From UBA1227 sp045599345 (GTDB lineage Bacteria > Bacillota > Clostridia > Oscillospirales > Acutalibacteraceae), in assembly GCA_045599345.1 (NCBI GenBank), contig JAZRVV010000019.1, positions 8,989 through 72,988 of the forward strand: DNA of 64,000 bases. The letters are read 5' to 3'. This document shows, piece after piece, positions 44,379-52,668 of the stretch (its first letter is position 1; every line of letters starts with the position of its first letter). The notes under the pieces were generated by a model. It did not search any database. It was not told the origin of the DNA and saw only the letters and a program-made list of their open reading frames with translations. Made by a program: the position numbers and the translations under genes.

Positions 44379-44941
44379 ACACACCTAATAAATTGACAAT
44401 TTCAAGAATGATACTAACACCAATTTTCTTGACTGTATTTCTTGTAAGCTTTAAGTTCCACTATGCGATTGCACTAGTGCTCTTTATAGCGGCTTCTTTG
44501 ACCGACCTCTTTGATGGTAAGATTGCAAGACGAAACAACATAGTTACGAACTTTGGTAAGTTTGCTGACCCACTTGCAGACAAGATGCTGACAACTTCAG
44601 CAATCCTTGGTTTCATTGCAACTGGATATTGCAATATCTGGATTCTCTTTATCATTCTCTTTAGAGAGTTTGCTATCAGTGCTATGCGACTTGTCGCAGC
44701 AAGTGATGGCGTTGTCATTCCTGCCAACATGTGGGGCAAGGTTAAGACAACAATTCAGATGGTAGCATCTATCGTTATCATGCTTATGCTCTCAATCACA
44801 TTTGACTTTGGCGTTTCAATCCTTGAAACACCACTCGTAATTGTTGCAAATATTTTGCTTTGGCTCATGGCTGCTGCCACACTTATTTCTGGTATCGTAT
44901 ACATTATCCAAGGCACAAAAGTAATAGATTTCTCAAAATAA
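44375..44941 (+). CDS. pgsA: CDP-diacylglycerol--glycerol-3-phosphate 3-phosphatidyltransferase
   Basis: A 188-residue membrane enzyme that makes phosphatidylglycerol phosphate. The ATG at 44375 follows GGGAG with good spacing; GTG at 44369 is in frame but closer to it. The CDP-alcohol transferase motif is complete (DLFDGKIARRNNIVTNFGKF then ADPLAD), near residues 46-70, within about five transmembrane helices. It overlaps rimO and is followed 13 nt later by cysS. Confidence 0.95.
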   Translation: MNTPNKLTISRMILTPIFLTVFLVSFKFHYAIALVLFIAASLTDLFDGKIARRNNIVTNFGKFADPLADKMLTTSAILGFIATGYCNIWILFIILFREFAISAMRLVAASDGVVIPANMWGKVKTTIQMVASIVIMLMLSITFDFGVSILETPLVIVANILLWLMAAATLISGIVYIIQGTKVIDFSK

Positions 44942-44954
44942 GAGGAGACTTGAA

Positions 44955-46352
44955 ATGAAAGTATTTAATACTTTGACACGCAAGAAAGAGGAAGTTGAAA
45001 CCCTGGTGCCAGGCGAGTACAAAATTTACGCTTGTGGCCCTACAGTTTACAACTACATTCATATCGGCAATGCCCGTCCGCTTTGCGTGTTTGATGTACT
45101 TCGCAGATACCTTGAGTATCGTGGATACAAGGTAACGTTCGTTCAGAACTTTACTGATATCGACGATAAAATTATCAAAAAGGCAAACGAAGAAGGCACA
45201 GACTATCTCACTGTTGCAAAGAAGTATATCGAGGAGTATTGGACAGATGCAAAGGGCATGAATATCCGCCCTGCAGACATCCATCCAAAGGCAACAGAAA
45301 ACATCGATGAGATCATCGATATCATCACTACCCTTATCGACAAGGGTAATGCATATGCCGTTGAAAACGGTGACGTATATTTCTCAACCAAGACATTCAG
45401 TGGCTATGGCAAACTCTCGCACCAGCCACTTGAGGATTTGGAAGCAGGCGCTCGCATCAATATTGGCGAGCTCAAGCACGACCCTATGGACTTTGCCCTT
45501 TGGAAATCAGCCAAGCCAGGCGAGCCATATTGGGAGTCGCCTTGGGGACAGGGTCGACCAGGTTGGCACATTGAGTGCTCAGCAATGAATCGTCGTTTCC
45601 TTGGCAACACAATCGACATTCACTGTGGTGGTCAGGACCTCATCTTCCCTCACCACGAGAACGAGATTGCACAGTCAGAGTGTTGTAACGATGCTCCATT
45701 TGCAAACTATTGGATGCACAACGGATACATCAACGTTGATAATGTCAAGATGTCCAAATCTCTCGGCAACTTCTTTACAGTACGTGATGTGGCTGAAAAG
45801 TATGGCTATGAGCCAATCCGTTACCTTATGATATCCTCTCATTACAGGAGCCCTATCAACTACAGCACTGACATCATAGAGCAGTGCAAGGCTGCGCTCC
45901 AGCGTCTCTACACTTGTCGTGATGCACTTGATTTTGCTGCGGAGAACGCACACTCACTCACAACTCCAGAGGACTTCGACCTCAAGAAGAAGCTTGATGC
46001 ACATCGCACAGCTTTCGTTGAGGCCATGGACGATGACCTCAACACAGCTGATGCTCTCGCATCAATCTATGACCTTGTTCGTGACATAAACATTATTTTA
46101 AAGGGCAAGGCATCATCAGAGATCATCGAATACGCAACAGAGGAGTTCGATGAGCTCACTGGTGTACTCGGACTTGTATACAACAGGAAGAAAGAGTCAC
46201 TCGACATCGATGTTGAGAAGCTCATTGAAGAGCGCAACCAGGCTCGCAAGAACAAGGACTTTGCTCTTGCTGACAAGATTCGTGATGATTTGAAAGCTCA
46301 GGGAATCATCCTTGAGGACACACCACAGGGTGTAAAATGGCATAAGGCATAA
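44955..46352 (+). CDS. cysS: Cysteinyl-tRNA synthetase
   Basis: A 465-residue class I synthetase. The HIGH motif reads HIGNAR near residue 34 and the KMSKS motif is present as VKMSKSLGN near 265. Zinc ligands include Cys29 (YACGPTVYN) and the GWHIECSAM segment. No T-box precedes it, as it sits inside an operon. A terminator follows. Confidence 0.97.
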   Translation: MKVFNTLTRKKEEVETLVPGEYKIYACGPTVYNYIHIGNARPLCVFDVLRRYLEYRGYKVTFVQNFTDIDDKIIKKANEEGTDYLTVAKKYIEEYWTDAKGMNIRPADIHPKATENIDEIIDIITTLIDKGNAYAVENGDVYFSTKTFSGYGKLSHQPLEDLEAGARINIGELKHDPMDFALWKSAKPGEPYWESPWGQGRPGWHIECSAMNRRFLGNTIDIHCGGQDLIFPHHENEIAQSECCNDAPFANYWMHNGYINVDNVKMSKSLGNFFTVRDVAEKYGYEPIRYLMISSHYRSPINYSTDIIEQCKAALQRLYTCRDALDFAAENAHSLTTPEDFDLKKKLDAHRTAFVEAMDDDLNTADALASIYDLVRDINIILKGKASSEIIEYATEEFDELTGVLGLVYNRKKESLDIDVEKLIEERNQARKNKDFALADKIRDDLKAQGIILEDTPQGVKWHKA

Positions 46353-46367
46353 TATAATTGTATTTAA

Positions 46368-46397
46368 AGAGGCATGCATTGCGCATGCCTCTATTTT
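46368..46397 (+). terminator. Terminator after cysS
   Basis: AGAGGCATGC and GCATGCCTCT form a 10-bp stem around ATTGC, followed by ATTTTT. Confidence 0.9.
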
Positions 46398-46481
46398 TGT
46401 ACAGTTGTAGGTTAATTTTGAACATTTTGTGCAAGTTTAATATAAATTTTCAATATTTTTAAAAATTTTTATAAAAAAGTG

Positions 46482-46510
46482 TTGACATTTATTTGTCAAT
46501 CCGTTATAGT
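46482..46510 (+). promoter_or_regulatory. Upstream (distal) promoter in the cysS-rplM gap
   Basis: TTGACA (46482-46487) and TATAGT (46505-46510) with a 17-bp spacer. The sequence ahead of it (46410-46480) is strongly AT-rich with A and T tracts, like an UP element. Confidence 0.7.
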
Positions 46511-46516
46511 GATGAA

Positions 46517-46652
46517 TGTAAGGGGAAGGTCCTTACAAAAATCCCAATTAATTTGGTAGTTTTTTCATTTTAATATCTCCTTTATTTTGAATAATTATCT
46601 CCTCAAAAACCAAAAGGCTCCGTAAGTCCAAACGGAGCCTTTCGGTTTTTCT
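46517..46652 (+). ncRNA. Candidate small RNA or rplM leader
   Basis: Between the distal promoter and a strong terminator lies about 135 nt with no plausible ORF. It starts with a hairpin (GTAAGG, 46518-46523, with CCTTAC, 46531-46536), continues U-rich and ends in the terminator. It could be a free small RNA or an attenuated leader of rplM-rpsI; Rfam lists an L13 leader family, but I cannot confirm a match. Confidence 0.45.
46605..46652. terminator. Strong terminator hairpin upstream of rplM
   Basis: AAGGCTCCG and CGGAGCCTT pair around a 10-nt loop, extended by AAAACC with GGTTTT, then a T-run. The A-rich 5' flank makes it a terminator on the minus strand too. Confidence 0.88.
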
Positions 46653-46680
46653 TATGACGATTTTTTCAAAATTCGAGAAT

Positions 46681-46730
46681 GAGAAAACGTGAGAAAAAGA
46701 GAGAAAACGCGCGAAAACGCGAGAACTCGT
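46681..46730 (+). repeat. Five tandem 10-bp purine-rich units before the rplM promoter
   Basis: Five consecutive decamers resemble GAGAAAACGC: GAGAAAACGT, GAGAAAAAGA, GAGAAAACGC, GCGAAAACGC and GAGAACTCGT. The 10-bp period is close to one helical turn and the array ends 31 bp before the -35 of the proximal promoter. A similar TGAAAACGAG lies in that promoter's spacer (46771-46780). Confidence 0.7.
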
Positions 46731-46760
46731 TTTGTAAATTAAAAAATTGAAAAAATAGTG

Positions 46761-46789
46761 TTGACGAAGGTGAAAACGAGTGTTATTAT
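46761..46789 (+). promoter_or_regulatory. Proximal rplM promoter
   Basis: TTGACG (46761-46766) and TATTAT (46784-46789) with a 17-bp spacer, about 42 nt before the ATG. Confidence 0.7.
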
Positions 46790-46831
46790 AGTCGAGCACT
46801 TTAGTTATAAATAATTAATGGAGGAAAAGTT

Positions 46832-47260
46832 ATGTCAACATATATGCCAAAAGCAGGCGACATTACTCGCACATGGTATGTTCTTGACGCAGAGGGCAAG
46901 ACTCTTGGTGCAGTTGCAACAGAGGCTGCTACACTTCTTCGCGGCAAGCACAAGCCAACATTTGCTCCTCACGCTGACTGCGGTGACAACGTTATCGTAA
47001 TCAATGCTGAGAAGGTTGTTTTAACAGGTAAGAAACTTGATCAGAAGATGTACTATCACCACACAGGCTACATCGGTAACCTCAAGGAAGTTAAGTATTC
47101 TGATCTTATGAAGACAAAGCCAGAGTTCGTTATTACTAAGGCTGTTAAGGGTATGCTCCCTTCAACAACTCTTGGTAGAAAGGCTCTCACAAGACTTCGT
47201 GTATACAAGGGCGCTGAGCATCCACATGCAGCACAGAACCCTGTTGCACGTGAATTTTAA
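46832..47260 (+). CDS. rplM: 50S ribosomal protein L13
   Basis: A 142-residue L13 of standard length with TWYVLDAEGKTLGAVATEAA near the N-terminus and the family segment KMYYHHTGYIGNLKEV. GGAGG lies ahead of the ATG. It forms the conserved rplM-rpsI operon (17-nt gap). Confidence 0.98.
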   Translation: MSTYMPKAGDITRTWYVLDAEGKTLGAVATEAATLLRGKHKPTFAPHADCGDNVIVINAEKVVLTGKKLDQKMYYHHTGYIGNLKEVKYSDLMKTKPEFVITKAVKGMLPSTTLGRKALTRLRVYKGAEHPHAAQNPVAREF

Positions 47261-47277
47261 TAGGAGGGCTACACATT

Positions 47278-47676
47278 ATGTATAACGATAATCCTTATTT
47301 CTATGGTACAGGTCGTAGAAAGAGCTCTGTAGCTCGTGTACGCGTTTACCCAGGTAATGGTAAAATCACAATCAATGACAGAGATATCGATGATTACTTT
47401 GGTCTTGATACATTAAAGCTCATCGTTCGTCAGCCACTCGAGCTTCTTGGTCTTACTGAGAAGTTTGACATCGTTTGCCGTGTTAACGGTGGTGGTGTTT
47501 CAGGTCAGGCTGGTGCTATCCGTCATGGTCTTTCACGTGCTCTTCTTCAGTATGATGAAAAGCTTCGTCCAGAACTCAAGAAGGCTGGATTCCTTACACG
47601 TGATCCACGTATGAAGGAAAGAAAGAAACCAGGTCTCAAGGGCGCTCGTAGAGCTCCACAGTTCTCAAAGAGATAA
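47278..47676 (+). CDS. rpsI: 30S ribosomal protein S9
   Basis: A 132-residue S9 with GTGRRKSSVARVRVYPGNGK at the start, GQAGAIRHGLSRALLQYD in the middle and the basic C-terminal tail ending in FSKR, which reaches the P-site tRNA. Second gene of the rplM operon, closed by a terminator. Confidence 0.98.
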   Translation: MYNDNPYFYGTGRRKSSVARVRVYPGNGKITINDRDIDDYFGLDTLKLIVRQPLELLGLTEKFDIVCRVNGGGVSGQAGAIRHGLSRALLQYDEKLRPELKKAGFLTRDPRMKERKKPGLKGARRAPQFSKR

Positions 47677-47688
47677 CAATCAAAAATT

Positions 47689-47719
47689 ATGCTCCAGGCT
47701 TTTGCCTGGAGCATTTTTT
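47689..47719. terminator. Terminator after rpsI
   Basis: ATGCTCCAGGC and GCCTGGAGCAT form an 11-bp stem around TTTT, followed by TTTTTA. It can also act for the convergent ligase gene that ends at 47723. Confidence 0.92.
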
Positions 47720-47722
47720 ATT

Positions 47723-49573
47723 TTATAAACTTTCTATTATTTGCTTTTTAATGGTTATGCCATCAACCTTACCACTGCCAAGGAGTGGGAAACTATCAAA
47801 AACAAAGAATCGAACTGGTATCTTGTACTTGGCTAGGTGCTTTGACAATTCTGCTTTTGCAGCATTTTCGTCCCATGTGGCGCCGTCTTTTAAAATGATG
47901 GCGGCCACGACAACTTCACCTTTGACTTCATGAGGGAGACCAAGGACCTTGACGTCTTTGATTTCTGGTAATTTTGTCATCTCTTCTGCGATTTCTCCAG
48001 GGGAGATATTTTCACCACCACAGATGATGAGGTCCTTTTTTCTGCCTACAAGTCTTAAGTATCCATCGTCATCAAGTACGCCTATGTCACCTGTCAAGAG
48101 CCAACCTTCATCGTCTACTGGTTGCTTGTCGATAGGGAGGTGGTAGTAACAAACTACCATTGCGTTTGAACGGATACAAATTTCACCCTCTTGGCCTTTT
48201 TTCAAGACTTCTCCTGTGCTTAAATCGCGGATGCTAAGCTCAAGTCCAGGAGCTGGCTTGCCGACAGTTTTAAGTATGTGCTCGGTTGTGTCGTTATAAA
48301 GAGTGAGGCTGATTGCGGCGTTTTCGCTCATGCCATAAATGTTGCCAAAATGGTTATTTGGCAGGAACTTTTTGAGGAGCGCAAACTGAGACTCTGTCGT
48401 TGTGGCACCGCCGAGAACAGATACGCGAAGGGAGGCAAGCTTTTCCGACGCAAATGTTTTAGCGCCAATAATCGCAAGCATCATCGCAGGGACAGAGTTG
48501 AATATGGTGCATTTATATTTGTCGATAAGTTCGATGATGAGGTCAGGCGATTTGCTTTCTGGAATTATAGAGGTGTATCCAGAAAGCACGGCGAGTGCAA
48601 CACCGGTGGCGAGACCAAAGATATGGAAGAAAGGTAAAAATGCAAGATTGATATCTTGCTTTTTTAGCTCGTATTCTTTGATAAATGACTCGATGCTTGA
48701 CATTATGCTAAAGCTGGACGCAAGTATTGCTTTTGGAAGACCAGTTGAACCGGATGAATAGATGATTACACTGGCATCATCTGCAAGGAAGTTGCCTTGA
48801 TATTTATCCTTTATGTTATCAAATTCATCAAACCTCTTCGTAAAATCAACACTACTACTAATATCATATACGAGTGAGATTGTGTCACCTAAGAGGGCAT
48901 TTTTATAGTCGTCAAAAGTGGTGATGCCCGGGATTTCTGCATAGCAGAGGTGCGTGACATCGCCAATCTTTGCAAGTGACAAAACTTCGTTTGGCAAAAG
49001 TGCTGGGTTGATTAGCACAGCAATGCCGCCGAGTTTTTGTATTGCAAAGAAAGTGACTACCCAGTTGATTGAATTTGGAGCACAAATTCCAACATGAGTA
49101 CCTTTCTTAACGCCAGCAAGGCTGAGGTCATCCGCCACAATCTGTGACATCTTATCTAAATCATCCCAAGTATATGGCCGATTTAGATATATGAAAGCGG
49201 TGTTTTTACAGTCGCTTTCAAGTCGCTTTTTAAGCAGGCTTGAAAAGCTAAGACGATATCCGTCGTCAAGAAAGTCATCCTTCTCAATCTTGATTAATGT
49301 ATCAAAACCGGTGGTTTTGAAAACGTCGATTATCTCATCGCTTGCATTGATGATTCTCATTTTATCATCGGTTAGTTTCTTTCTAGCAACGAGTAAAACG
49401 CGAAGACCAGCTGATGTGATATAGCTAGTCTTTGCGAAATCTATTGTCAAATCAAGTCCCTCATAATCAAGGGATAAGAGTTCTTCGTTTAACTTTGTTG
49501 ATGTAACTGTGTCAATAGTACCTACTATTGATATTGTGACATTGTTGCCATCAACTGTTTTGATTATTTCCAT
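47723..49573 (-). CDS. Fusion of a STAS domain to an AMP-forming acyl-CoA/acyl-acid ligase
   Basis: A 616-residue protein. Residues 1 to ~100 are a STAS anti-sigma-antagonist-like domain with the signature DFAKTSYITSAGLRVLL (Ser54 in the segment usually phosphorylated in such proteins). From ~105 on it is an ANL-superfamily adenylating enzyme: P-loop IYSSGSTGLPK, core YGMSENAAIS, hinge LVGRKKDLIICGGENI, and the C-terminal lysine in GSGKVDG. All catalytic parts seem present, so it should activate a carboxylic acid with ATP. A single continuous frame covers both domains. GAGG lies ahead of the ATG. It overlaps the acyltransferase-like gene by 23 nt, so the two probably work together. Substrate unknown. 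Confidence 0.88.
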   Translation of the reverse strand: MEIIKTVDGNNVTISIVGTIDTVTSTKLNEELLSLDYEGLDLTIDFAKTSYITSAGLRVLLVARKKLTDDKMRIINASDEIIDVFKTTGFDTLIKIEKDDFLDDGYRLSFSSLLKKRLESDCKNTAFIYLNRPYTWDDLDKMSQIVADDLSLAGVKKGTHVGICAPNSINWVVTFFAIQKLGGIAVLINPALLPNEVLSLAKIGDVTHLCYAEIPGITTFDDYKNALLGDTISLVYDISSSVDFTKRFDEFDNIKDKYQGNFLADDASVIIYSSGSTGLPKAILASSFSIMSSIESFIKEYELKKQDINLAFLPFFHIFGLATGVALAVLSGYTSIIPESKSPDLIIELIDKYKCTIFNSVPAMMLAIIGAKTFASEKLASLRVSVLGGATTTESQFALLKKFLPNNHFGNIYGMSENAAISLTLYNDTTEHILKTVGKPAPGLELSIRDLSTGEVLKKGQEGEICIRSNAMVVCYYHLPIDKQPVDDEGWLLTGDIGVLDDDGYLRLVGRKKDLIICGGENISPGEIAEEMTKLPEIKDVKVLGLPHEVKGEVVVAAIILKDGATWDENAAKAELSKHLAKYKIPVRFFVFDSFPLLGSGKVDGITIKKQIIESL

Positions 49574-50690
49574 CGTTTACCTCAACACGTTTTTCTTCTA
49601 GTTTACGCTTTCTAAACCTTGTGTATTCTTCAGCAATGATGTTTGCAACAACAAAGATTATCGTGCCAACAATAAATGTGAAAGGTACAGCGAGCCCATC
49701 GAATTCTACAATGGCAAAAATAGCTTCAATTAAGCCTATGATTACCCAATGGATGCAGTAAGTACGGTTTATGTTCTTGCTGATTGTTGTAATCAGGTTT
49801 TTGCCAGCCTTTGGTATGATTTTTGAAGCATAGTGGTAAAGGCTAGTTGCAAATATCATACCGAGTAAAAATACTAAAATGTTTGGTGTGGTGAACTGAT
49901 AGTAGTAGAGAATGTTTGGGTTCATCATTCCGAGTTCTCTTGGAATAGCAATACCCATATAGGTGGCAAGTAAAACGCCAGAGATTGGCAATGCAAGTTT
50001 ATAATATTTGTCGATGTCAGTACAGCGACGAATAATATATTTGCCATAGAGGTATCCAACTACAACTACTATGAACCAGTTGAGAAGTGGGAAAGGTGCA
50101 AGATTGAGCTCGTTTGTTGCTGAGCATGTGCCAATTAACAAACCATAGATTTGAACTAATACTGGATTGACTGGGTCTACAAATCTGATGAAGCTGCCGA
50201 CAACAGACATGATGAGTGCGACAATAAATATTGCAAAATCAGAGAACTTCAATTTTTTAAGAAGCCCAAAGAGCATAAGGGCGAGGCCTGCAAATTGCAT
50301 GATGTCGTCGCATATTAAAAGAACGATTGCATAAGTGATTGGAAGGCCAACTATTGTGACACCTAATATTGCAAGGAGGCCCTCTCGAAAGATGTTTAGT
50401 ATATAACCGAATGCAAATATTTTAGCGCCACGAACTATGAGCTTGTTTGCATCGCCTTTGAAACTGTAGGATATTCCAAGTCCCATACACATCATAAATG
50501 TACTAGCTCCAAATATACTGTCTAGGACGATAACGAATATATAGAACAAACTTGATGTTCCGGCTGCTGATTCGACGGTGAGTTCTTCGAAACAATGGAC
50601 AAAGACCATTCCAAGTATACAGATAGCTTTTGCCATATCAAATTCAAACTGTCTTAAAGTATTAACGTCCTTTTTAGCTAATAAATTCAT
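49551..50690 (-). CDS. Multipass acyltransferase-like membrane protein (DUF1624/acyltransferase 3 type)
   Basis: A 379-residue membrane protein; the ATG at 50690 follows AGGGGTGA. About ten transmembrane helices. The N-terminal RQFEFDMAKAICILGMVFVH fits the Arg-Asp ... His pattern of DUF1624/acyltransferase 3 proteins, which move acyl groups onto extracytoplasmic sugars or polymers. It ends inside the start of the STAS-ligase gene (23-nt overlap). The pair resembles, in logic only, activating-enzyme and membrane-acyltransferase partnerships such as the Dlt system. The acceptor is unknown. Confidence 0.75.
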   Translation of the reverse strand: MNLLAKKDVNTLRQFEFDMAKAICILGMVFVHCFEELTVESAAGTSSLFYIFVIVLDSIFGASTFMMCMGLGISYSFKGDANKLIVRGAKIFAFGYILNIFREGLLAILGVTIVGLPITYAIVLLICDDIMQFAGLALMLFGLLKKLKFSDFAIFIVALIMSVVGSFIRFVDPVNPVLVQIYGLLIGTCSATNELNLAPFPLLNWFIVVVVGYLYGKYIIRRCTDIDKYYKLALPISGVLLATYMGIAIPRELGMMNPNILYYYQFTTPNILVFLLGMIFATSLYHYASKIIPKAGKNLITTISKNINRTYCIHWVIIGLIEAIFAIVEFDGLAVPFTFIVGTIIFVVANIIAEEYTRFRKRKLEEKRVEVNDGNNQNS

Positions 50691-50700
50691 AGACTCACCC

Positions 50701-50720
50701 CTTATAATTCCAATTATAAG
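50701..50720. promoter_or_regulatory. Perfect 20-bp palindrome between divergent genes
   Basis: CTTATAATT-CC-AATTATAAG is a perfect inverted repeat, 10 bp before the acyltransferase-like start and in the divergent promoter region of the PTS gene (TATAAT at 50767-50772). It reads as an operator or as an mRNA 5' hairpin. Confidence 0.55.
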
Positions 50721-50803
50721 CAATTAAATGACAAAATACACACTTTATTTTGTAATATTAATAGTATATAATACTAGCAACTAATTTTAGAGGAGATGAA
50801 GGC

Positions 50804-51880
50804 ATGAGTAAGTTTAAAGCTTTCCTCAAGAAAAAGGACATAGAAATTTCAGGAAAAAGGTACGGCATTGACGCATTAGGCGCAATGGCACAGGGTCTTT
50901 TCTGTTCCCTCCTTATCGGAACAATTTTTAAGACACTTGGCATGATTCCTGCCCTTTCAGTTTTCACTGATATTGGCGGCTATGCAATGGCAATGTCTGG
51001 CCCTGCTATGGCCATTGCCATTGGTTATGCTTTAAAGGCTCCACCACTTGTACTTTTCTCACTTGCGGTTGTTGGTAATTCGGCCAACACCATAGGTGGT
51101 GCGGGTGGACCACTTGCCGTTTTGTTCATTGCAATTATTGCAGCTGAATTCGGCAAGTTGGTTTCAAAGGAGACCAAGATAGATATTCTTGTAACACCAA
51201 CAGTAACAATCCTTGTTGGCGTTGGCCTCTCAATGCTTATTGCAGCGCCAATAGGCAAGGCCGCTATGTGGGTTGGTGACCTCATTATGTGGGCAACTGA
51301 TCTCCAGCCATTCCTTATGGGAATTGTTGTATCGGTACTTGTTGGTATTGCACTTACACTTCCGATTTCATCTGCTGCTATCTGTGCATCATTTGGCCTT
51401 GTTGGCCTTGCTGGTGGCGCTGCTGTTGCAGGCTGCTGCGCACAGATGGTTGGTTTTGCAGTTATGTCATACAAGGAGAACAAGGTTGGTGGCCTTATCT
51501 CACAGGGTATCGGCACATCAATGCTCCAGATGCCAAACATTGTTAAGAATCCAAAGATTTGGATTGCTCCAACACTTGCATCTGCAATCACAGGCCCTAT
51601 CGCTACTTGCATATTTGGACTTCAGATGAACGGTGCCGCTATCAACTCTGGCATGGGTACATGTGGTCTTTGCGGACCTATCGGTGTAATCACAGGTTGG
51701 TTCTCACCATCTGATGCAGCAGCTGCAAAGGACCTTGCTGCAATCGCACCAAATGCAAAGGACTGGATTGGCCTTGCACTTGTCTGTGTTGTACTTCCAG
51801 CAATACTCTCATTCATCTTCTGTGAAGTTGAGAGAAAGATTGGCTGGATCAAAGAAAATGATTTAAAACTTCCAGAATAA
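50804..51880 (+). CDS. PfoR-like PTS sugar transporter subunit IIC
   Basis: A 358-residue membrane protein of the PTS_EIIC_2/PfoR group with roughly nine to ten helices, and conserved segments KRYGIDALGAMAQGLF and ALTLPISSAAIC. It has no fused IIA or IIB domains and none are nearby, so phosphotransfer partners must be elsewhere or the protein is not a true PTS component. GAGGAGATGAAGGC precedes the ATG. proB starts 15 nt after its stop, an unexpected operon partner. Confidence 0.88.
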   Translation: MSKFKAFLKKKDIEISGKRYGIDALGAMAQGLFCSLLIGTIFKTLGMIPALSVFTDIGGYAMAMSGPAMAIAIGYALKAPPLVLFSLAVVGNSANTIGGAGGPLAVLFIAIIAAEFGKLVSKETKIDILVTPTVTILVGVGLSMLIAAPIGKAAMWVGDLIMWATDLQPFLMGIVVSVLVGIALTLPISSAAICASFGLVGLAGGAAVAGCCAQMVGFAVMSYKENKVGGLISQGIGTSMLQMPNIVKNPKIWIAPTLASAITGPIATCIFGLQMNGAAINSGMGTCGLCGPIGVITGWFSPSDAAAAKDLAAIAPNAKDWIGLALVCVVLPAILSFIFCEVERKIGWIKENDLKLPE

Positions 51881-51895
51881 TAGAAGGTAGATTTT

Positions 51896-52666
51896 ATGCG
51901 TATAGTTGTTAAAGTGGGCACATCAACACTTGCCCACGCAACAGGACATCTCAATATCAAACGTGTAGAGGAACTTTGCAAAGTTTTGTCAGACGTAAAA
52001 AATGCGGGCCATGAGGTAGTGCTTGTATCATCTGGTGCTATCGGCATGGGTCTTGGCAAGCTCCTTATCAAGAGCAAGCCAGACGACATCCCAACCAAGC
52101 AGGCTGCTGCCGCTGTTGGCCAGTGTGAACTCATGTACACATATGACAAGCTTTTCTCAGAATACAACCACACAGTAGCACAGATACTCCTTACTGGTGC
52201 TGATGTTAAGGATCCTGTTCGTCATGGCAATTTCCAGAATACTGTATACAGGCTCTTGGAGCTTGGCGCTATCCCTGTAATTAACGAGAATGACTCGATA
52301 GCAACAGAGGAAATCGTAATAGGTGACAACGATACGCTTGGCGCAATAGTTGCAACATCAATAGGCGCTGATTTGCTTATCATTCTCTCTGATATCGACG
52401 GCCTCTACACAGGGGATCCACACAAGGACAAGGATGCAACGCTTATCAAGGTTGTAGAGGAAATAAATGATGATATCTTGAAACTCGGCGGTGGCAGTGG
52501 CTCTAGCCTTGGCACCGGCGGTATGAAGACAAAGCTCATTGCTGCAGAGATTACAACCGGTGGCGGAGTAGATATGATAATCGCCAACGGAAACAATCCA
52601 GCAGCAATCTACAACATGGTCGATGGAACTGACTTTGTTGGAACTAAATTTTGCAAGAGGAAGTAA
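51896..52666 (+). CDS. proB: Glutamate 5-kinase
   Basis: A 256-residue amino-acid kinase that makes gamma-glutamyl phosphate, the first proline step. The KVGTSTLA start, SSGAIGMG loop, NENDSIATEEI and GTGGMKTKLIAAEI motifs are present. It lacks the C-terminal PUA domain of the Escherichia coli enzyme, as is common in Firmicutes. Directly followed by proA. Confidence 0.96.
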   Translation: MRIVVKVGTSTLAHATGHLNIKRVEELCKVLSDVKNAGHEVVLVSSGAIGMGLGKLLIKSKPDDIPTKQAAAAVGQCELMYTYDKLFSEYNHTVAQILLTGADVKDPVRHGNFQNTVYRLLELGAIPVINENDSIATEEIVIGDNDTLGAIVATSIGADLLIILSDIDGLYTGDPHKDKDATLIKVVEEINDDILKLGGGSGSSLGTGGMKTKLIAAEITTGGGVDMIIANGNNPAAIYNMVDGTDFVGTKFCKRK

Positions 52667-52668
52667 AA

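Noticed and set aside
44942..44954. A T-box regulating cysS.
   Set aside because: cysS follows pgsA by only 13 nt inside an operon, so no leader exists.
46512..46559. A 15-codon ORF at the start of the candidate leader.
   Set aside because: Its ATG lies upstream of the expected transcription start, so it would not be in the RNA.
46548..46799. An 83-codon minus-strand reading frame before rplM.
   Set aside because: It runs through the terminator hairpin, the decamer repeats and the rplM promoter, has low-complexity composition and no ribosome binding site.
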